Source: Chloroflexota bacterium
GTDB lineage: Bacteria; Chloroflexota; Chloroflexia; JAMDCE01
Reading direction: 5' to 3'
DNA: 33,496 nucleotides
Assembly (NCBI GenBank): GCA_023489135.1
Contig: JAMDCE010000681.1
Location: forward strand, 3,401-36,896
Shown here: positions 24,286 through 33,496 of the stretch, piece after piece
Numbering within the stretch: the first letter of the stretch is position 1
Layout: each line of letters starts with the position of its first letter
Position numbers and translations under genes: made by a program
The notes under the pieces: model-generated
Seen by the model: the letters and a program-made list of their open reading frames with translations, nothing else
Told to the model about the DNA's origin: nothing
Databases searched by the model: none

Positions 24286-27087
24286 ATGATCGAAGGTGTT
24301 CACCAGGCCAATGAGTTCGACGGCAACGTGACAGAACTAATCCAGCAACTGGTTGAAGCCGAGTCCGCGGTGAAGAAGGCGGTAACCGATCGATTGAACC
24401 CAGAAGCGAGCGATCTGATCACCGTGCCGGTGATCCTGCACCGGGCCCAGGAGGCGCTGAGGCAAGGGGAAATCAAATACCAGGCGTTGCTGTCACGCCT
24501 GCCCGCCATCGTCAGCGAGCTGAGCCCAGATGGGACGATCCTTTACGCCAACGAGGCCGTTACCAGGGTCACCGGTTATCGTCCCGAGGAACTGAAAGGA
24601 AAGAACTGGTGGAGGATCTTTTATCCGGGGGAACGGCGCCGCCAGGTCGCTGAGCTATGCGAGCGATTCAAGTCTGGACCGGTCACTGACTACGAGATGA
24701 TCCTGACGGCAAGAGATGGCTCTTTGAAGACTCTAATCTGGGACTCGGATGGCCCTCGTGAACCTGGCGCAATCGCGGGGAACATCATCGGTATTGGCGT
24801 CGATATAACCGAGAGCAAGCGAAAGGAAGAAACGCTCTCGGAGGTGGCGGCCCTCGTGGAATCTTCCGACGACGCCATCACTGCAGTGGACCTCAACCAA
24901 ACCATCGTAAGCTGGAACGGCGGTGCGGAACGGCTCTACGGCTACACCGCCGCGGAGGCCAAGGGGCAACCAGTTTCCATTATTTTTCCACCCGACCGCT
25001 CTGCCGAACTATCGACCTGCATTGAGAAGCTCGAGCGAGGCGAGCACATTGAACATCTCGAAACCGTGCGGGTGAGCAAGGATGGAACGCCCATCGACGT
25101 GTCGGTACGAATATCCCCGGTCAGAGACACGACTGGTCGAATGGTGGGCTTCTCAGGAATCGCCCGCGACATTACCAGGCATAGGCGAACGGAGGAAGCT
25201 CTGCGAGAAAGCGAAGCGCGTTTCCGGCTGCTTGCCGACAACGCCCAGGATCTCATCTACCGCCTGCGGTTGATTCCAGAACTCAGGTTCGAGTACGCGA
25301 GCCCGGTGGCGACGACCATAAGCGGATATAGCCCCGAGGAGTATTACAACAATCCGCAGCTTCTGCTTGATCGGGTGCACCCGGATGACCTCTCGCGGCT
25401 CCAGAGCTACTTGGCCGATCCGGTCAGCGCCGGCCGAGAGTTCGAGATGCGCTGGCTACGCAAAGATGGCCGGGTGATCTGGACCGAGCAGCGCAACACT
25501 TTCATCTATGACGAAAACGGGAGATTGGTCGCCGTCGAAGGAATTGCGCGCGACATAACCGAGCGCAAACGGGCTGAGGAAATGCTGCGGCAGCGCGAGC
25601 GGGAAGTAACTGCCTTGCTCAACAGTCTGCCCGCATACGCCTTCTTCAAAGACAAGGATGGCTTCTACATAACCGCGAATCAGCAGTTTTGCGACGCCGT
25701 CAGCTGCTCCCAGAGCGAGATCGCTGGCAAGACCGACTATGCTCTCTCTCCCAGGGATCTGGCCGACAAATACCGGGCCGACGACGCGCAGGTGGTGGAG
25801 ACCGGCGAACCCTTGGTCGTGGTAGAGGAACAGATCGTCAACGGTCAGGACCGGGTTGCCGTGTCCACCCGCAAGGTGCCCATCAAGAACGAGACTGGCG
25901 CCGTCGTGGGCTTGATCGGGCTGGCTTTCGACATCACCGAGCGCAAACAGATGGAGGAGAAGCTTATCCGGGCGCAGCGGCTTGAGACCGTCTGGAGAAT
26001 CGCCAGCCAGGTCGCGCATGACTTCAACAATTTGCTGGGGCCACTTGCGGCCTATCCAGAGCTGATAAAAAGGGAGCTACCCGCCGGCCATCCGAGCTCT
26101 CAACTCTGCGACAGCATGACTCTGGCGGCGAAGCGGATCGCCGAAATAAACCAGGATTTGCTGACCCTTGGCCGAAGAGGTCACTTCGAGCACGAGTTAT
26201 TGGATTTTCACCGAGTTATCGAGCAAGCCATCGACCACATGCCTGACCGCCCCCCCTCTCTGATGCTAGAGCTAGATCTGGGTGCGACCTGCCCTCTCCT
26301 CACCGGATCGGCAGCCCAACTCTTGCGAGTGATCTCTAACCTTCTTTCCAACGCACGAGAGGCCATGCAGGAAGTCGGCCTTTTGACCGTAAGAACGCGG
26401 AATGTGTACGTAGACAGACCATTCCAGCGCTACGACGGGTTTGAAGCCGGCGAGTACATTAGGCTCGACGTAAGCGATACTGGAAGCGGCATACCAACTG
26501 ATATCAAGGATAAGGTGTTCGAGGCCTTTTTCACCACCAAAACTGGCAAGCGGCGCGGATCAGGTCTCGGCCTTACCATTGTTCAGACAATCGTGCACGA
26601 CCATCGTGGCTACCTAGATGTGGTAACCGAGATAGAAAAAGGTACCACTTTCAGTATCTACTTTCCGGTAAGTCGAGAAAAGGTCGAGGTTAAACGAAGT
26701 GACGCGGTCCGAGGAGGAACTGAAGCCATTCTGGTGATTGATGACGACGAAGCTCAGCGTGAAGTGATGGGCCGCATCTTGCAGAAACTCGGTTACCGAG
26801 TCAAGGCACTGGCCAGCGGCGAAGAGGCAATCGTCCAGCTAAGGCAAGAACCAGCGGACCTGCTGATCGTGGCTATGACGATGTCTGCAGGAATCGACGG
26901 ACTGGAAACCTTCCGTCGTGCTCTGAAGTTGAAACCCGGCCTACCCGCAATCATTCTCTCAGGCTTGAGCACGACCGAGAGGGTGAGAAAGGCGCAAGTC
27001 ATGGGCGCCGGCACTTTCTTGCGCAAACCGGTGACCCTGGCCGAACTGGCGCGGGCCGTGCGAGAGGAACTCGATCGAGGAAACTAA
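24286..27087 (+). CDS. Hybrid sensor histidine kinase with four PAS domains and a receiver lacking its Asp
   Basis: A 933-residue soluble kinase with no membrane segment. A short N-terminal helical part leads to four PAS domains (about 63-180, 185-305, 308-430 and 440-565), several with the PAC ending DITE.KR or DITERK. Dimerisation domain HisKA includes H578 in [12 protein letters not shown]. The HATPase domain (about 670-800) has [10 protein letters not shown] (N box), DTGSGIP (G1), FEAFFTTKT and RGSGLGL (G2). The C-terminal receiver (about 815-930) keeps the acidic pocket VIDDDEAQ, SGLS and K in FLRKPVT, but the phosphoacceptor site reads LLIVAMTM with Ala863 where Asp is expected. Start ATG 24286 follows GGGAG. 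It is a paralogue of the next gene. The Ala could make the receiver a regulatory pseudo-domain, with phosphate going to another regulator. Confidence 0.92.
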   Translation: MIEGVHQANEFDGNVTELIQQLVEAESAVKKAVTDRLNPEASDLITVPVILHRAQEALRQGEIKYQALLSRLPAIVSELSPDGTILYANEAVTRVTGYRPEELKGKNWWRIFYPGERRRQVAELCERFKSGPVTDYEMILTARDGSLKTLIWDSDGPREPGAIAGNIIGIGVDITESKRKEETLSEVAALVESSDDAITAVDLNQTIVSWNGGAERLYGYTAAEAKGQPVSIIFPPDRSAELSTCIEKLERGEHIEHLETVRVSKDGTPIDVSVRISPVRDTTGRMVGFSGIARDITRHRRTEEALRESEARFRLLADNAQDLIYRLRLIPELRFEYASPVATTISGYSPEEYYNNPQLLLDRVHPDDLSRLQSYLADPVSAGREFEMRWLRKDGRVIWTEQRNTFIYDENGRLVAVEGIARDITERKRAEEMLRQREREVTALLNSLPAYAFFKDKDGFYITANQQFCDAVSCSQSEIAGKTDYALSPRDLADKYRADDAQVVETGEPLVVVEEQIVNGQDRVAVSTRKVPIKNETGAVVGLIGLAFDITERKQMEEKLIRAQRLETVWRIASQVAHDFNNLLGPLAAYPELIKRELPAGHPSSQLCDSMTLAAKRIAEINQDLLTLGRRGHFEHELLDFHRVIEQAIDHMPDRPPSLMLELDLGATCPLLTGSAAQLLRVISNLLSNAREAMQEVGLLTVRTRNVYVDRPFQRYDGFEAGEYIRLDVSDTGSGIPTDIKDKVFEAFFTTKTGKRRGSGLGLTIVQTIVHDHRGYLDVVTEIEKGTTFSIYFPVSREKVEVKRSDAVRGGTEAILVIDDDEAQREVMGRILQKLGYRVKALASGEEAIVQLRQEPADLLIVAMTMSAGIDGLETFRRALKLKPGLPAIILSGLSTTERVRKAQVMGAGTFLRKPVTLAELARAVREELDRGN

Positions 27088-27226
27088 GCGGATCTCTGAC
27101 GGTTTCGTTCGTCGCCTCTCCTTCGTACCCCCGGGAATGCAGTTACTCTGCGCCTCCCGCCCCAAGTGCTCTCGCCTCTGCAGAGCGGCCCTCCGCTTCC
27201 CCACCAGTTTTAGCGCCAATTCACGC

Positions 27227-27256
27227 TTGACCGTCAACCCCCTTCTGAAATAGAAT
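27227..27256 (+). promoter_or_regulatory. Promoter of second hybrid kinase
   Basis: TTGACC (27227-27232), 18-bp spacer, TAGAAT (27251-27256). Both sides resemble the first kinase promoter (GCTTGAC and AAATAGAATT). Transcription start near 27263 gives a leader of about 470 nt before the kinase ATG. Confidence 0.5.
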
Positions 27257-27287
27257 TACAAATACGTGGGAACATAGGGAGGGCAAT

Positions 27288-27749
27288 TTGCACCACCTTA
27301 CTAGCAGCCCGACCGGTAATGCTACGCCTGACCCAATGTCACCTCTGGAGCACGACGGCCCTCGGGTAAGAGCGGGTTTGCCAAGAGACGGCGGCTCCTG
27401 TCGCCTCGCCTCCATTCCTCCTTTCTTTCGGATAGACCACCGGCCTCCCAAGAACTGGCATCGCGGAAGAAGAGTGTCCTCGGCTCGACGGGGCCGAACC
27501 TACGCCACCGAATTGCCTCCCGGCGGGAAGCGCAGGCCGAATGCCGCAAGACGAATCGGCGCGGCAATATCTCCTAGCCGATATCAAGTTCCCAGATCAG
27601 ACGCATGTTCTACGGCCGGATTTGTCGGAGTCCTGTCGAGAAGCGTCGAGAGACTTCCACCCGCCAGCAGTACGCTGCCTCGATGCTGGAAACGGAGTTG
27701 GTCTGATAATCGGCGGCGACAGGGAGGCGCTGATGGGATTGAACGCTAA
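27288..27749 (+). other. Long leader of second kinase with an RBS-equipped frame of doubtful coding value
   Basis: The 645-bp gap 27088-27732 has no recognisable gene. Within it, a TTG at 27288, 7 nt after AGGGAGGG and 25 nt after the predicted transcription start, opens a 153-codon frame ending at 27749, overlapping the kinase start by 17 bp. Its product is rich in Arg, Pro and Ser and has no motif, so it may be an artefact of GC-rich DNA or a translated leader. Confidence 0.2.
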
Positions 27750-30585
27750 CTCGTTGCGGGAATTCAAGGACCTGGCCCCAGGCGATCACCTATTCTGCCT
27801 TTACGGAACAGAAGAAGATCGCCGCGCTTTGCTCGTACCTTTCGTGCGTCATGGGTTGGAGCGAGGAGAGAAAGTGCTGTATGTGGATGCGCAGACCGCC
27901 GAGGCTGTCTTCCGCTACATGCGAGAGGATGGGCTGGAGCCCAGGGCTTTCATCGACTCCGGACAACTTGCCATACTTGGTCCGGAAAGGCCCTCTAGAG
28001 CGGATGGGACTTTCAATCCCGACGCCATGATTGCTCTGATAGCGCAGGAGACCGAGTCCGCCCTTGCCCGGGGCTTCACCGCCTTACGGGTGATTGGCGA
28101 AATGACCTGGACTCTTCGCGGTTCCGTCACCTCCAAAATGCTAATCGAGTTCGAGTCCAAAGCGACGGCCCTACTGTCAGAGACGAAATGCACGGGTCTC
28201 TGCCTGTACGATCGGAGGCAGTTCGCTCCCTGTATACTCTTGGATGCGCTAGCGGCTCATCCAGCGGCCACCGCCGGCGTGTCGGTCCATGACAACATCT
28301 TTCGCCTGCCTCCTAGAGAGTTTCTAGGGGCGATTCTCCTTGGTCTAACATCCCGGGAGCGGGTAAGAAAACGGGAACAACGAGAAAAACTGGAGAAGAA
28401 CCTGCGAAAAACTCAAAAGGATCTGGAGGAACGGCTGGAGGAGCAGGCGGCGGCGTTGGCCAAAACTATGCAGGACCTGCAGGTGGAGATTGCCGAGCGA
28501 AAGGCCGTAGAACGGAAACTCCGAGACGCCCTGGCGCAAGCACAACGGCGTGGCGAGGAAGTCGCCTCTCTTCTGGAAGGTGCGCGAGCAGTCTTGGGAA
28601 ATCAGGAATTTGAAGACACGGCCAGAGCGATATTCCATTCGTGTAGGAATCTGGTTGGCGCAGATGCCGGGTACATTGCCCTGCTAAATACAGACGGGAC
28701 CGAAGACGACCTCGTGTTTCTCGATCCGGGGGATCACAAAGGCGAGGTCGATCCGTCACCGCCAGGATCGATCCGTGGTCTGCGCGCGGAAGCATGTCGA
28801 GCGGGCAAAGCGGTCTCCCACAACGACTTTGGCCAGAACGATCAGCGGGAGTGTCTGCCCGCCGGGCCTGCGGCGCTGGAGAACGTCTTATTTGCACCCT
28901 TGGTGATCGCTGAGAAAACGGTCGGGCTCATAGAACTGGCCAATAAGCCAGGAGGTTTCTCGGAAGATGACGCTCGGCTCGCCTCCGCGTTTGGTGAACT
29001 GGCTGCCATTGCTCTGCACAACAGCCGAACGTTGGAGTCGCTAGAGAACAGCGAAGCGCGCTTCCGCTCAGTTGCCCAAACCGCTAGAGATGCCATTGTC
29101 TCCGTCGACGCTCGTGGCACCATAGCCTTTTGGAATCACGGCGCTGAAATTATGTTCGGCTACTCGGCTGACGAGGTGACAAACCAGTCGCTCACCCTTA
29201 TCATTCCGCAGCGATTCAGGGCCGCCCACGAGAAGAGGATGAGACGCGCGATTTCTCAGGAGCACCCGCACCTCACTGGCAAAACGCGTGAGCTCATAGG
29301 GCTGAGGAAAGATGGCAGCGAATTCCCGCTGGAACTTTCGCTCGCGACGTGGAAAACCAGGGAAGGCCGGTTCTTCAGCAGCGTGATCCGGGACATAAGC
29401 GAGCGGAAGCGGATGGAAGAAGAACTTGTTCGAGCCCAGCGCCTGGAAGCAGCCGGCCGCATAGCGGGTCAGGTGGCTCACGACTTCAACAACTTGCTGG
29501 GACCTTTAATGGGCTTTCCGGAACTGATAAAGATGCTTCTTCCTCTGGACCATCCGGCGATCAAATACTGTGATGCCATGTTGGAAGTAGCCCCGCAGAT
29601 GGTGGAGATCAGTGGGGATCTCTTGACTCTTTCTCGCAGAGGTCATTTCAACCAGGAACCCTTGGATCTGAACTACCTGGTCAAGCAGGCGGTGGACCAG
29701 ATGCCGAAAGGACCTGATAGCCTGGTGGTCGACCTGGACCTGGCGAGAGATCTCTTGAATGTGAAGGGATCGTCAGCCCAGCTATTGCGAATAATCTCTA
29801 ACCTTCTCTCCAACGCCCGGGAGGCGATGAGAGATGTGGGCACCCTGGCCGTGAGCACGGAGAACGTGTACATGGATAAGCCCTTTGGGCGATACAACAG
29901 AGTAGAGGTGGGAGAGTACGTCAGGTTAGAGGTAAGGGACACAGGATGTGGCGTCTCTCCCGAGATCAATGACAAGATCTTTGACGCTTTCTTTACGACC
30001 AAGACCAGCGGAAAGAGGCGAGGATCAGGGTTAGGGTTGAGCATAGTCCAGACCATTGTGGCTGATCATGGCGGGTATGTGGATGTAGAGAGCGAGGTAG
30101 GGAAGGGAACTATCTTCAGCATCTATCTGCCGGTCTGTCGAGAGGAGTTGAAGGAAGCGCAGAGGGAAGAGCTTAAGGGAGGAAGCGAGGCTATTCTGGT
30201 AGTGGATGACGACGAGGTACAGCGAGAGGTAGTGGGGCAGCTTTTGAAGACGCTGGGGTACAGAGTGAGCGTAGCTAGTAGTGGAGAGGAAGCGGTAAGC
30301 TGCCTGAGGGAGAACACGGCTGACCTATTGATTATGGATATGACAATGCCTGAGGGAATAGACGGAGCGGAGACATACTGGCGAGCGCAGAAGGTGAGGC
30401 CGGGAGTAAAGGCGATAATCCTCTCTGGCTTTGCCGAATCTGAGCAAGTGCGGAGGGCGCAAGCTCTAGGCGCTGGCGCTTACGTCCGCAAACCCGTGAC
30501 CCTGGATGGTCTGGCGCGCGCAGTGCGTCAGGAGCTTGATCAACGGGGGGACCTAGCCAGGCAACCAGGTCACGCTATAGACTGA
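27733..30585 (+). CDS. Hybrid sensor histidine kinase with MEDS, GAF and PAS domains and intact receiver
   Basis: A 950-residue cytoplasmic kinase. Residues about 10-185 form a MEDS domain (DcmR-type sensory domain, known from methylotrophs and methanogens), with [36 protein letters not shown] and [10 protein letters not shown] charged coiled coil (about 210-290) leads to a GAF domain (about 300-440) and one PAS (about 445-565). HisKA has H583 in [12 protein letters not shown]. The HATPase domain has [25 protein letters not shown] and RGSGLGL. The receiver has VVDDDEVQ, the phosphoacceptor D869 in [11 protein letters not shown], and K in YVRKPVT. The frame opens at 27541, but the ATG at 27733 with AGGGAGG 5 nt upstream begins right before the MEDS domain. 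It is a paralogue of the preceding kinase; its 3' end overlaps the rph 3' end by 16 bp. Confidence 0.92.
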   Translation: MGLNANSLREFKDLAPGDHLFCLYGTEEDRRALLVPFVRHGLERGEKVLYVDAQTAEAVFRYMREDGLEPRAFIDSGQLAILGPERPSRADGTFNPDAMIALIAQETESALARGFTALRVIGEMTWTLRGSVTSKMLIEFESKATALLSETKCTGLCLYDRRQFAPCILLDALAAHPAATAGVSVHDNIFRLPPREFLGAILLGLTSRERVRKREQREKLEKNLRKTQKDLEERLEEQAAALAKTMQDLQVEIAERKAVERKLRDALAQAQRRGEEVASLLEGARAVLGNQEFEDTARAIFHSCRNLVGADAGYIALLNTDGTEDDLVFLDPGDHKGEVDPSPPGSIRGLRAEACRAGKAVSHNDFGQNDQRECLPAGPAALENVLFAPLVIAEKTVGLIELANKPGGFSEDDARLASAFGELAAIALHNSRTLESLENSEARFRSVAQTARDAIVSVDARGTIAFWNHGAEIMFGYSADEVTNQSLTLIIPQRFRAAHEKRMRRAISQEHPHLTGKTRELIGLRKDGSEFPLELSLATWKTREGRFFSSVIRDISERKRMEEELVRAQRLEAAGRIAGQVAHDFNNLLGPLMGFPELIKMLLPLDHPAIKYCDAMLEVAPQMVEISGDLLTLSRRGHFNQEPLDLNYLVKQAVDQMPKGPDSLVVDLDLARDLLNVKGSSAQLLRIISNLLSNAREAMRDVGTLAVSTENVYMDKPFGRYNRVEVGEYVRLEVRDTGCGVSPEINDKIFDAFFTTKTSGKRRGSGLGLSIVQTIVADHGGYVDVESEVGKGTIFSIYLPVCREELKEAQREELKGGSEAILVVDDDEVQREVVGQLLKTLGYRVSVASSGEEAVSCLRENTADLLIMDMTMPEGIDGAETYWRAQKVRPGVKAIILSGFAESEQVRRAQALGAGAYVRKPVTLDGLARAVRQELDQRGDLARQPGHAID

Positions 30586-31286
30586 CGGATGGTCTCATTC
30601 TGGATCTGGATAAGCTCAGATATGCCCCTTTCGGCCAGCGCAAGTAGAGCTTCCATTGACCGGCGTGAGAACGGCTTCTGTTCGCCTGTGCCCTGCACCT
30701 CTACGTATTCCCCTTCACGAGTCATCACCACGTTGAAATCGACCTCGGCTCTGCAGTCCTCCTCATAGGCGAGATCGAGTAAAGGAACGCCATCGACAAC
30801 TCCCGCACTAACGGCGGCCACGGATGTTCTCAGGATTTCCGGTTGAAGGCCCAGCTTACCCAGCGCCAGAGCCACGGCCACGTACGCACCAGTGATGGCG
30901 GCCGTTCTCGTGCCCCCATCGGCCTGAAGCACGTCGCAGTCCACCGTCAGGGTACGCTCGCCCAGGCCCCCTAAGTCGGCCACCGACCTCAGGGAGCGGC
31001 CGATAAGCCGTTGGATCTCCAGCGTTCGCCCTTTCTGTCTTCCTGTAATCGATTCCCGGGGGGAGCGAGTATGCGTTGAGCGTGGCAACATGCCGTATTC
31101 GGCGGTGATCCATCCCTGGCGCCGGCCCTCCAGAAACGGAGGTACTCTGTTGTCTACGCTGACCGCGCAGAGCACGCGCGTCGCCCCCACTTCAATCAAG
31201 ACCGAACCTTCGGCGTACTCGAGGAAATTCGGTGCAATTCGCACCTCCCGAAGCTGGTCGGGTGCCCGTCCATTCTTTCTTTCCAC
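30570..31286 (-). CDS. rph: Ribonuclease PH
   Basis: Phosphorolytic 3'-5' exoribonuclease that trims tRNA 3' ends, acting as a hexamer in the cytoplasm. The 238-residue protein fits the family length. Characteristic blocks are [27 protein letters not shown]-type [47 protein letters not shown], the [16 protein letters not shown] phosphate/metal region, [18 protein letters not shown] and [13 protein letters not shown]. The usual N-terminal RPDQLR lies in APDQLREV. It sits about 230 bp downstream of rarA on the same strand and converges with the second kinase, overlapping its end by 16 bp. No HAM1/RdgB pyrophosphatase gene is attached, although rph is often next to one. Confidence 0.95.
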   Translation of the reverse strand: MERKNGRAPDQLREVRIAPNFLEYAEGSVLIEVGATRVLCAVSVDNRVPPFLEGRRQGWITAEYGMLPRSTHTRSPRESITGRQKGRTLEIQRLIGRSLRSVADLGGLGERTLTVDCDVLQADGGTRTAAITGAYVAVALALGKLGLQPEILRTSVAAVSAGVVDGVPLLDLAYEEDCRAEVDFNVVMTREGEYVEVQGTGEQKPFSRRSMEALLALAERGISELIQIQNETIRQSIA

Positions 31287-31515
31287 CAGACTACTCCCTC
31301 CAAAGCTTCTATCGTCAGCTTTTACGATTAAGAGCGCTACATCGGCGCCATATTGATCTCGCTAGGGTCGTCTCGCGTCTGAGCTCAAGCACTGCAGAGG
31401 CGGACCCGGGTACCCTCTCGGTACGTCTGTTCGAGCAAACCACCCCCGCCTCAACAGACCGGGTTGAATCGGATGAGTTAGTTTCTTTGGACACCTGTTG
31501 TCGCGAGGTACCAGG

Positions 31516-32853
31516 TTATGAAGACCCGGACTCCTTCTCGCGGCGCTCCCTCCATCGGGCCAGACGCTCTTTCACTCGTTGCTCGAAGCCCTGCTCCGTC
31601 GGCTGGTAGTAGGTGCGCGTTTTCAGATTGTCTGGCAAGCACTGCTGGACGACGAAGTGATCCTCGTAGTTGTGAGCATATTTGTAGTCCTTGCCGTAAC
31701 CGAGACTCTTCATCAACTTGGTGACGGCGTTTCTCAAGTGCAAAGGCACTGGATCATTCCTGGTGCGCTCTACATCCTCCCGCACCTGGCCGTAGGCGGT
31801 GTAAAGCGAATTGCTCTTGGGTGCCACGGAGAGATAGACCACGGCCTGAGCCAGGGCCAGACTGCCCTCTGGCATTCCGATGAAGTGCACCGCCTGCTGG
31901 GCCGCCATCGCCTGGACCAAGCCGTTCGGGTCGGCCAATCCAACGTCCTCAGAGGCAAATCTCACCACTCGGCGCGCTACATAGAGCGGGTCCTCCCCAG
32001 CCTCCAGCATTCTGGCCAGCCAGTAGAGAGCGGCGTCCGGATCGGAAGTACGCATGCTCTTATGTAGAGCGGAAATCATGTCGTAGTGCATCTCTCCGGC
32101 CCGGTCGTAGCTCAGAGCCCGCCTCTGCATGGCTTCTTCAATGGCCCCAAGCCCCACCCTCCGGCGACCGTCTGCTCCCAGGTAGGTCGCCAGCGCGGCC
32201 ATCTCCAGCGCATTCAGGGCGATGCGCGCGTCGCCGTTGGCCATATTGACCAGATGCAGGCGCGCCTCCGGGTCCAAGTCAACCTGGAACCGCCCCAGTC
32301 CGCGCTCTTTGTCCTCCAGCGCTCGACCGACGATGGTGTCGATCTCCTCGTCGGTAAGGGCCTTAAGAACAAAGACGCGGCATCGAGACAGTAGGGCGGA
32401 GTTTACTTCGAAAGAGGGATTCTCTGTGGTCGCTCCAATCAGGGTTATCACACCCTGCTCGACGTGAGGAAGAATAGCATCCTGCTGCGCCTTATTGAAG
32501 CGATGAATCTCGTCGATGAAGAGAATAGTGCGCCGGCCCAGGGCCTTTCGTATTTCCCTTGCCTCCTCCACAGCCCGCCGCAGGTCGGCCACGCCTGAGG
32601 TCACCGCACTGACCGCGACAAACCGGGACTTACTCGTATGGGCAATTACTTGGGCCAGAGTCGTCTTGCCGCTACCAGGCGGCCCCCACAGAATGATCGA
32701 GCCGAGTTGATCGCGCTCGATGCTCAGGCGAAGCATTCGTCCCGGCCCAACGATCTCCTCCTGACCCACGAACTCATTGAAGGAGCGCGGCCGCATTCGC
32801 GCGGCCAGGGGCGCGTCGCGATCGAAATCGTCCGCTTCTGTCTCCTCGAACAT
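31516..32853 (-). CDS. rarA: Replication-associated recombination protein A (AAA+ ATPase)
   Basis: RarA/MgsA, a tetrameric AAA+ ATPase of the clamp-loader clade that acts at stalled replication forks. Of 445 residues, the N-terminus has PLAARMRPRSFNEFVGQEEIVG, Walker A GPPGSGKTT, Walker B LFIDEIHRFNKAQQD, sensor 1 LIGATTENPSFEVN, arginine finger SRC and the C-terminal block YWLARMLEAGEDPLYVARR with LRNAVTKLMKSLGYGKDYKYAHN. The frame is open from 32988, but the first 45 codons do not match the family; the ATG at 32853 begins at the usual point. No strong ribosome site lies directly before it, so the start is the least certain part. The RNase PH gene follows on the same strand. Confidence 0.94.
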   Translation of the reverse strand: MFEETEADDFDRDAPLAARMRPRSFNEFVGQEEIVGPGRMLRLSIERDQLGSIILWGPPGSGKTTLAQVIAHTSKSRFVAVSAVTSGVADLRRAVEEAREIRKALGRRTILFIDEIHRFNKAQQDAILPHVEQGVITLIGATTENPSFEVNSALLSRCRVFVLKALTDEEIDTIVGRALEDKERGLGRFQVDLDPEARLHLVNMANGDARIALNALEMAALATYLGADGRRRVGLGAIEEAMQRRALSYDRAGEMHYDMISALHKSMRTSDPDAALYWLARMLEAGEDPLYVARRVVRFASEDVGLADPNGLVQAMAAQQAVHFIGMPEGSLALAQAVVYLSVAPKSNSLYTAYGQVREDVERTRNDPVPLHLRNAVTKLMKSLGYGKDYKYAHNYEDHFVVQQCLPDNLKTRTYYQPTEQGFEQRVKERLARWRERREKESGSS

Positions 32854-33149
32854 ATTGAGGCTCAGAGACCTTCCGGCTGGCTCATCCTCTTTGCGGCGAG
32901 GGCCCACTGGCAACGCTCCTTCGGCAAAACAGTCTATCTTGTCCCTATGCAGTATACCGCCCAGCCGCGGTGGAGGCAACCAGGGCAAAGGTAGGAGAGG
33001 TCACTACTACCGAAGGGGGAGGCCAATATCAACCATCTGACCAAACCAAGACCAACCCATTGCCTGATGGAAAACTCTTCTTGCCATAGTAGGATATCCG
33101 TGGGTGAAAACATCAAATCTTGAAACAGCAACAAACGGAGGCCAGCACG
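32854..33149. other. Intergenic region between divergent rarA and radical-SAM-like gene
   Basis: About 296 bp upstream of both divergent genes; it should contain both promoters. I could not assign a convincing -35/-10 pair to either strand. Confidence 0.4.
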
Positions 33150-33496
33150 ATGGGGAACGAACTCGACTACGTTGGCTCATTCAACCAGTCAATTGGAAGA
33201 TTCTTCAGAAACGCTTCGCGTCTCGGCCTAAAGGACCCTGCGACGGCTGCGTTTCTCGCCAAGACGGTCTGGCGCCAGAAGAGAGCGGCGCGGGTCCGGC
33301 TTTCCTGGGAAAAGCGCGGTGTCCACGTGCCTCCGATCATGATCGCCAGTATCACCAAGCGATGCAATCCACGCTCTTGCGGACAATTCGGGAGAACGGT
33401 GGCCAGTGGCGCGAGACCAAGGGAGGCTGCGCGCTTTGGGAGAAACGCGAGTGGGTTGGTTCCTTACCTCATCCTGAGCAGACATTATCTATCCAT
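33150..33496 (+). CDS. Radical-SAM-like protein, 5' part, cut by the window end
   Basis: ATG at 33150 is 7 nt after GGAGG and the frame stays open to the window end (115 codons). The N-terminus resembles a group of radical-SAM proteins: LDYVGSFNQ, a RQKRAARVR region and VPPIMIASITKRCN, which in relatives is followed directly by RC.GCY. Here the cluster region reads C72-N-P-R-S76-C77-G-Q79-F. The first Cys of C-x3-C-x2-C is kept, but the second is Ser and the third is Gln, with a displaced Cys at 77. The residues after it (TVASGARPREAA...) no longer look like the family. The gene may be decayed, have a small indel from mutation or assembly, or be a catalytically dead relative. The family call is from memory. 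Confidence 0.5.
   Translation, partial: MGNELDYVGSFNQSIGRFFRNASRLGLKDPATAAFLAKTVWRQKRAARVRLSWEKRGVHVPPIMIASITKRCNPRSCGQFGRTVASGARPREAARFGRNASGLVPYLILSRHYLS

Noticed and set aside
31232..31609. 125-codon plus-strand frame between rph and rarA
   Set aside because: It overlaps the ends of both genes on the opposite strand and has no ribosome site or motif.

Overview
The window looks like chromosomal DNA of a GC-rich, probably non-proteobacterial bacterium. A Chloroflexota member is my best guess. The reasons are the paired LGFP-like C-terminal repeats on an exported amidase, a MEDS-domain hybrid kinase, a GerW/YtfJ-type protein, frequent GTG/TTG starts behind strong GGAGG sites, and dispersed GGGGCGACC palindromes. 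The assignment rests on family recognition only. No rRNA, tRNA, CRISPR array, transposase or prophage gene was seen.

Layout. (1) 24-2354, minus strand: a Tat-exported N-acetylmuramoyl-L-alanine amidase, interrupted by a frameshift near 1925-1955 and ending at two strong hairpins. (2) 2398-5581, plus strand: a compact histidine operon hisD-hisC-hisB with a good promoter and a candidate operator. (3) 5690-5800: two long, nearly contiguous palindromes between convergent units. (4) 5936-9150, minus strand: a GerW-like protein, a DUF2182 membrane protein, and an ABC-2 exporter (permease plus ATPase) with its own promoter. (5) 9435-9930: two small plus-strand hypothetical genes and a classic terminator. 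(6) 10231-16402, plus strand: a MarR regulator, a DHA2-type MFS exporter, a LolD/MacB-type ATPase and a 1008-residue FtsX-type permease, apparently one efflux unit. (7) 16628-18494: a small membrane protein, an exported polymer-forming (bactofilin-like) membrane protein and a DUF5808 protein. (8) 18848-23555: a copper locus with a Met-rich lipoprotein preceded by a 25-codon ORF, then csoR with a consensus promoter and GC-rich operator, a Cu+ P1B-ATPase and a CopZ-like chaperone. Dispersed palindromic repeats lie near both ends. (9) 24018-30585: two large paralogous hybrid histidine kinases with similar promoters. The receiver of the first has lost its phosphoacceptor Asp. (10) 30570-32853, minus strand: RNase PH and RarA. 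(11) 33150-end: the 5' part of a radical-SAM-like gene in which two of the three cluster cysteines are replaced.

The most coherent system is the copper locus. CsoR would sense Cu(I) and release the csoR-copA-copZ promoter, CopZ would deliver Cu(I), and CopA would export it. The Met-rich lipoprotein is placed and composed as if it could bind copper outside the membrane; this last role is inference. The two kinases form a second interesting unit: both combine many sensory domains with a receiver, but only the second receiver looks able to accept phosphate.
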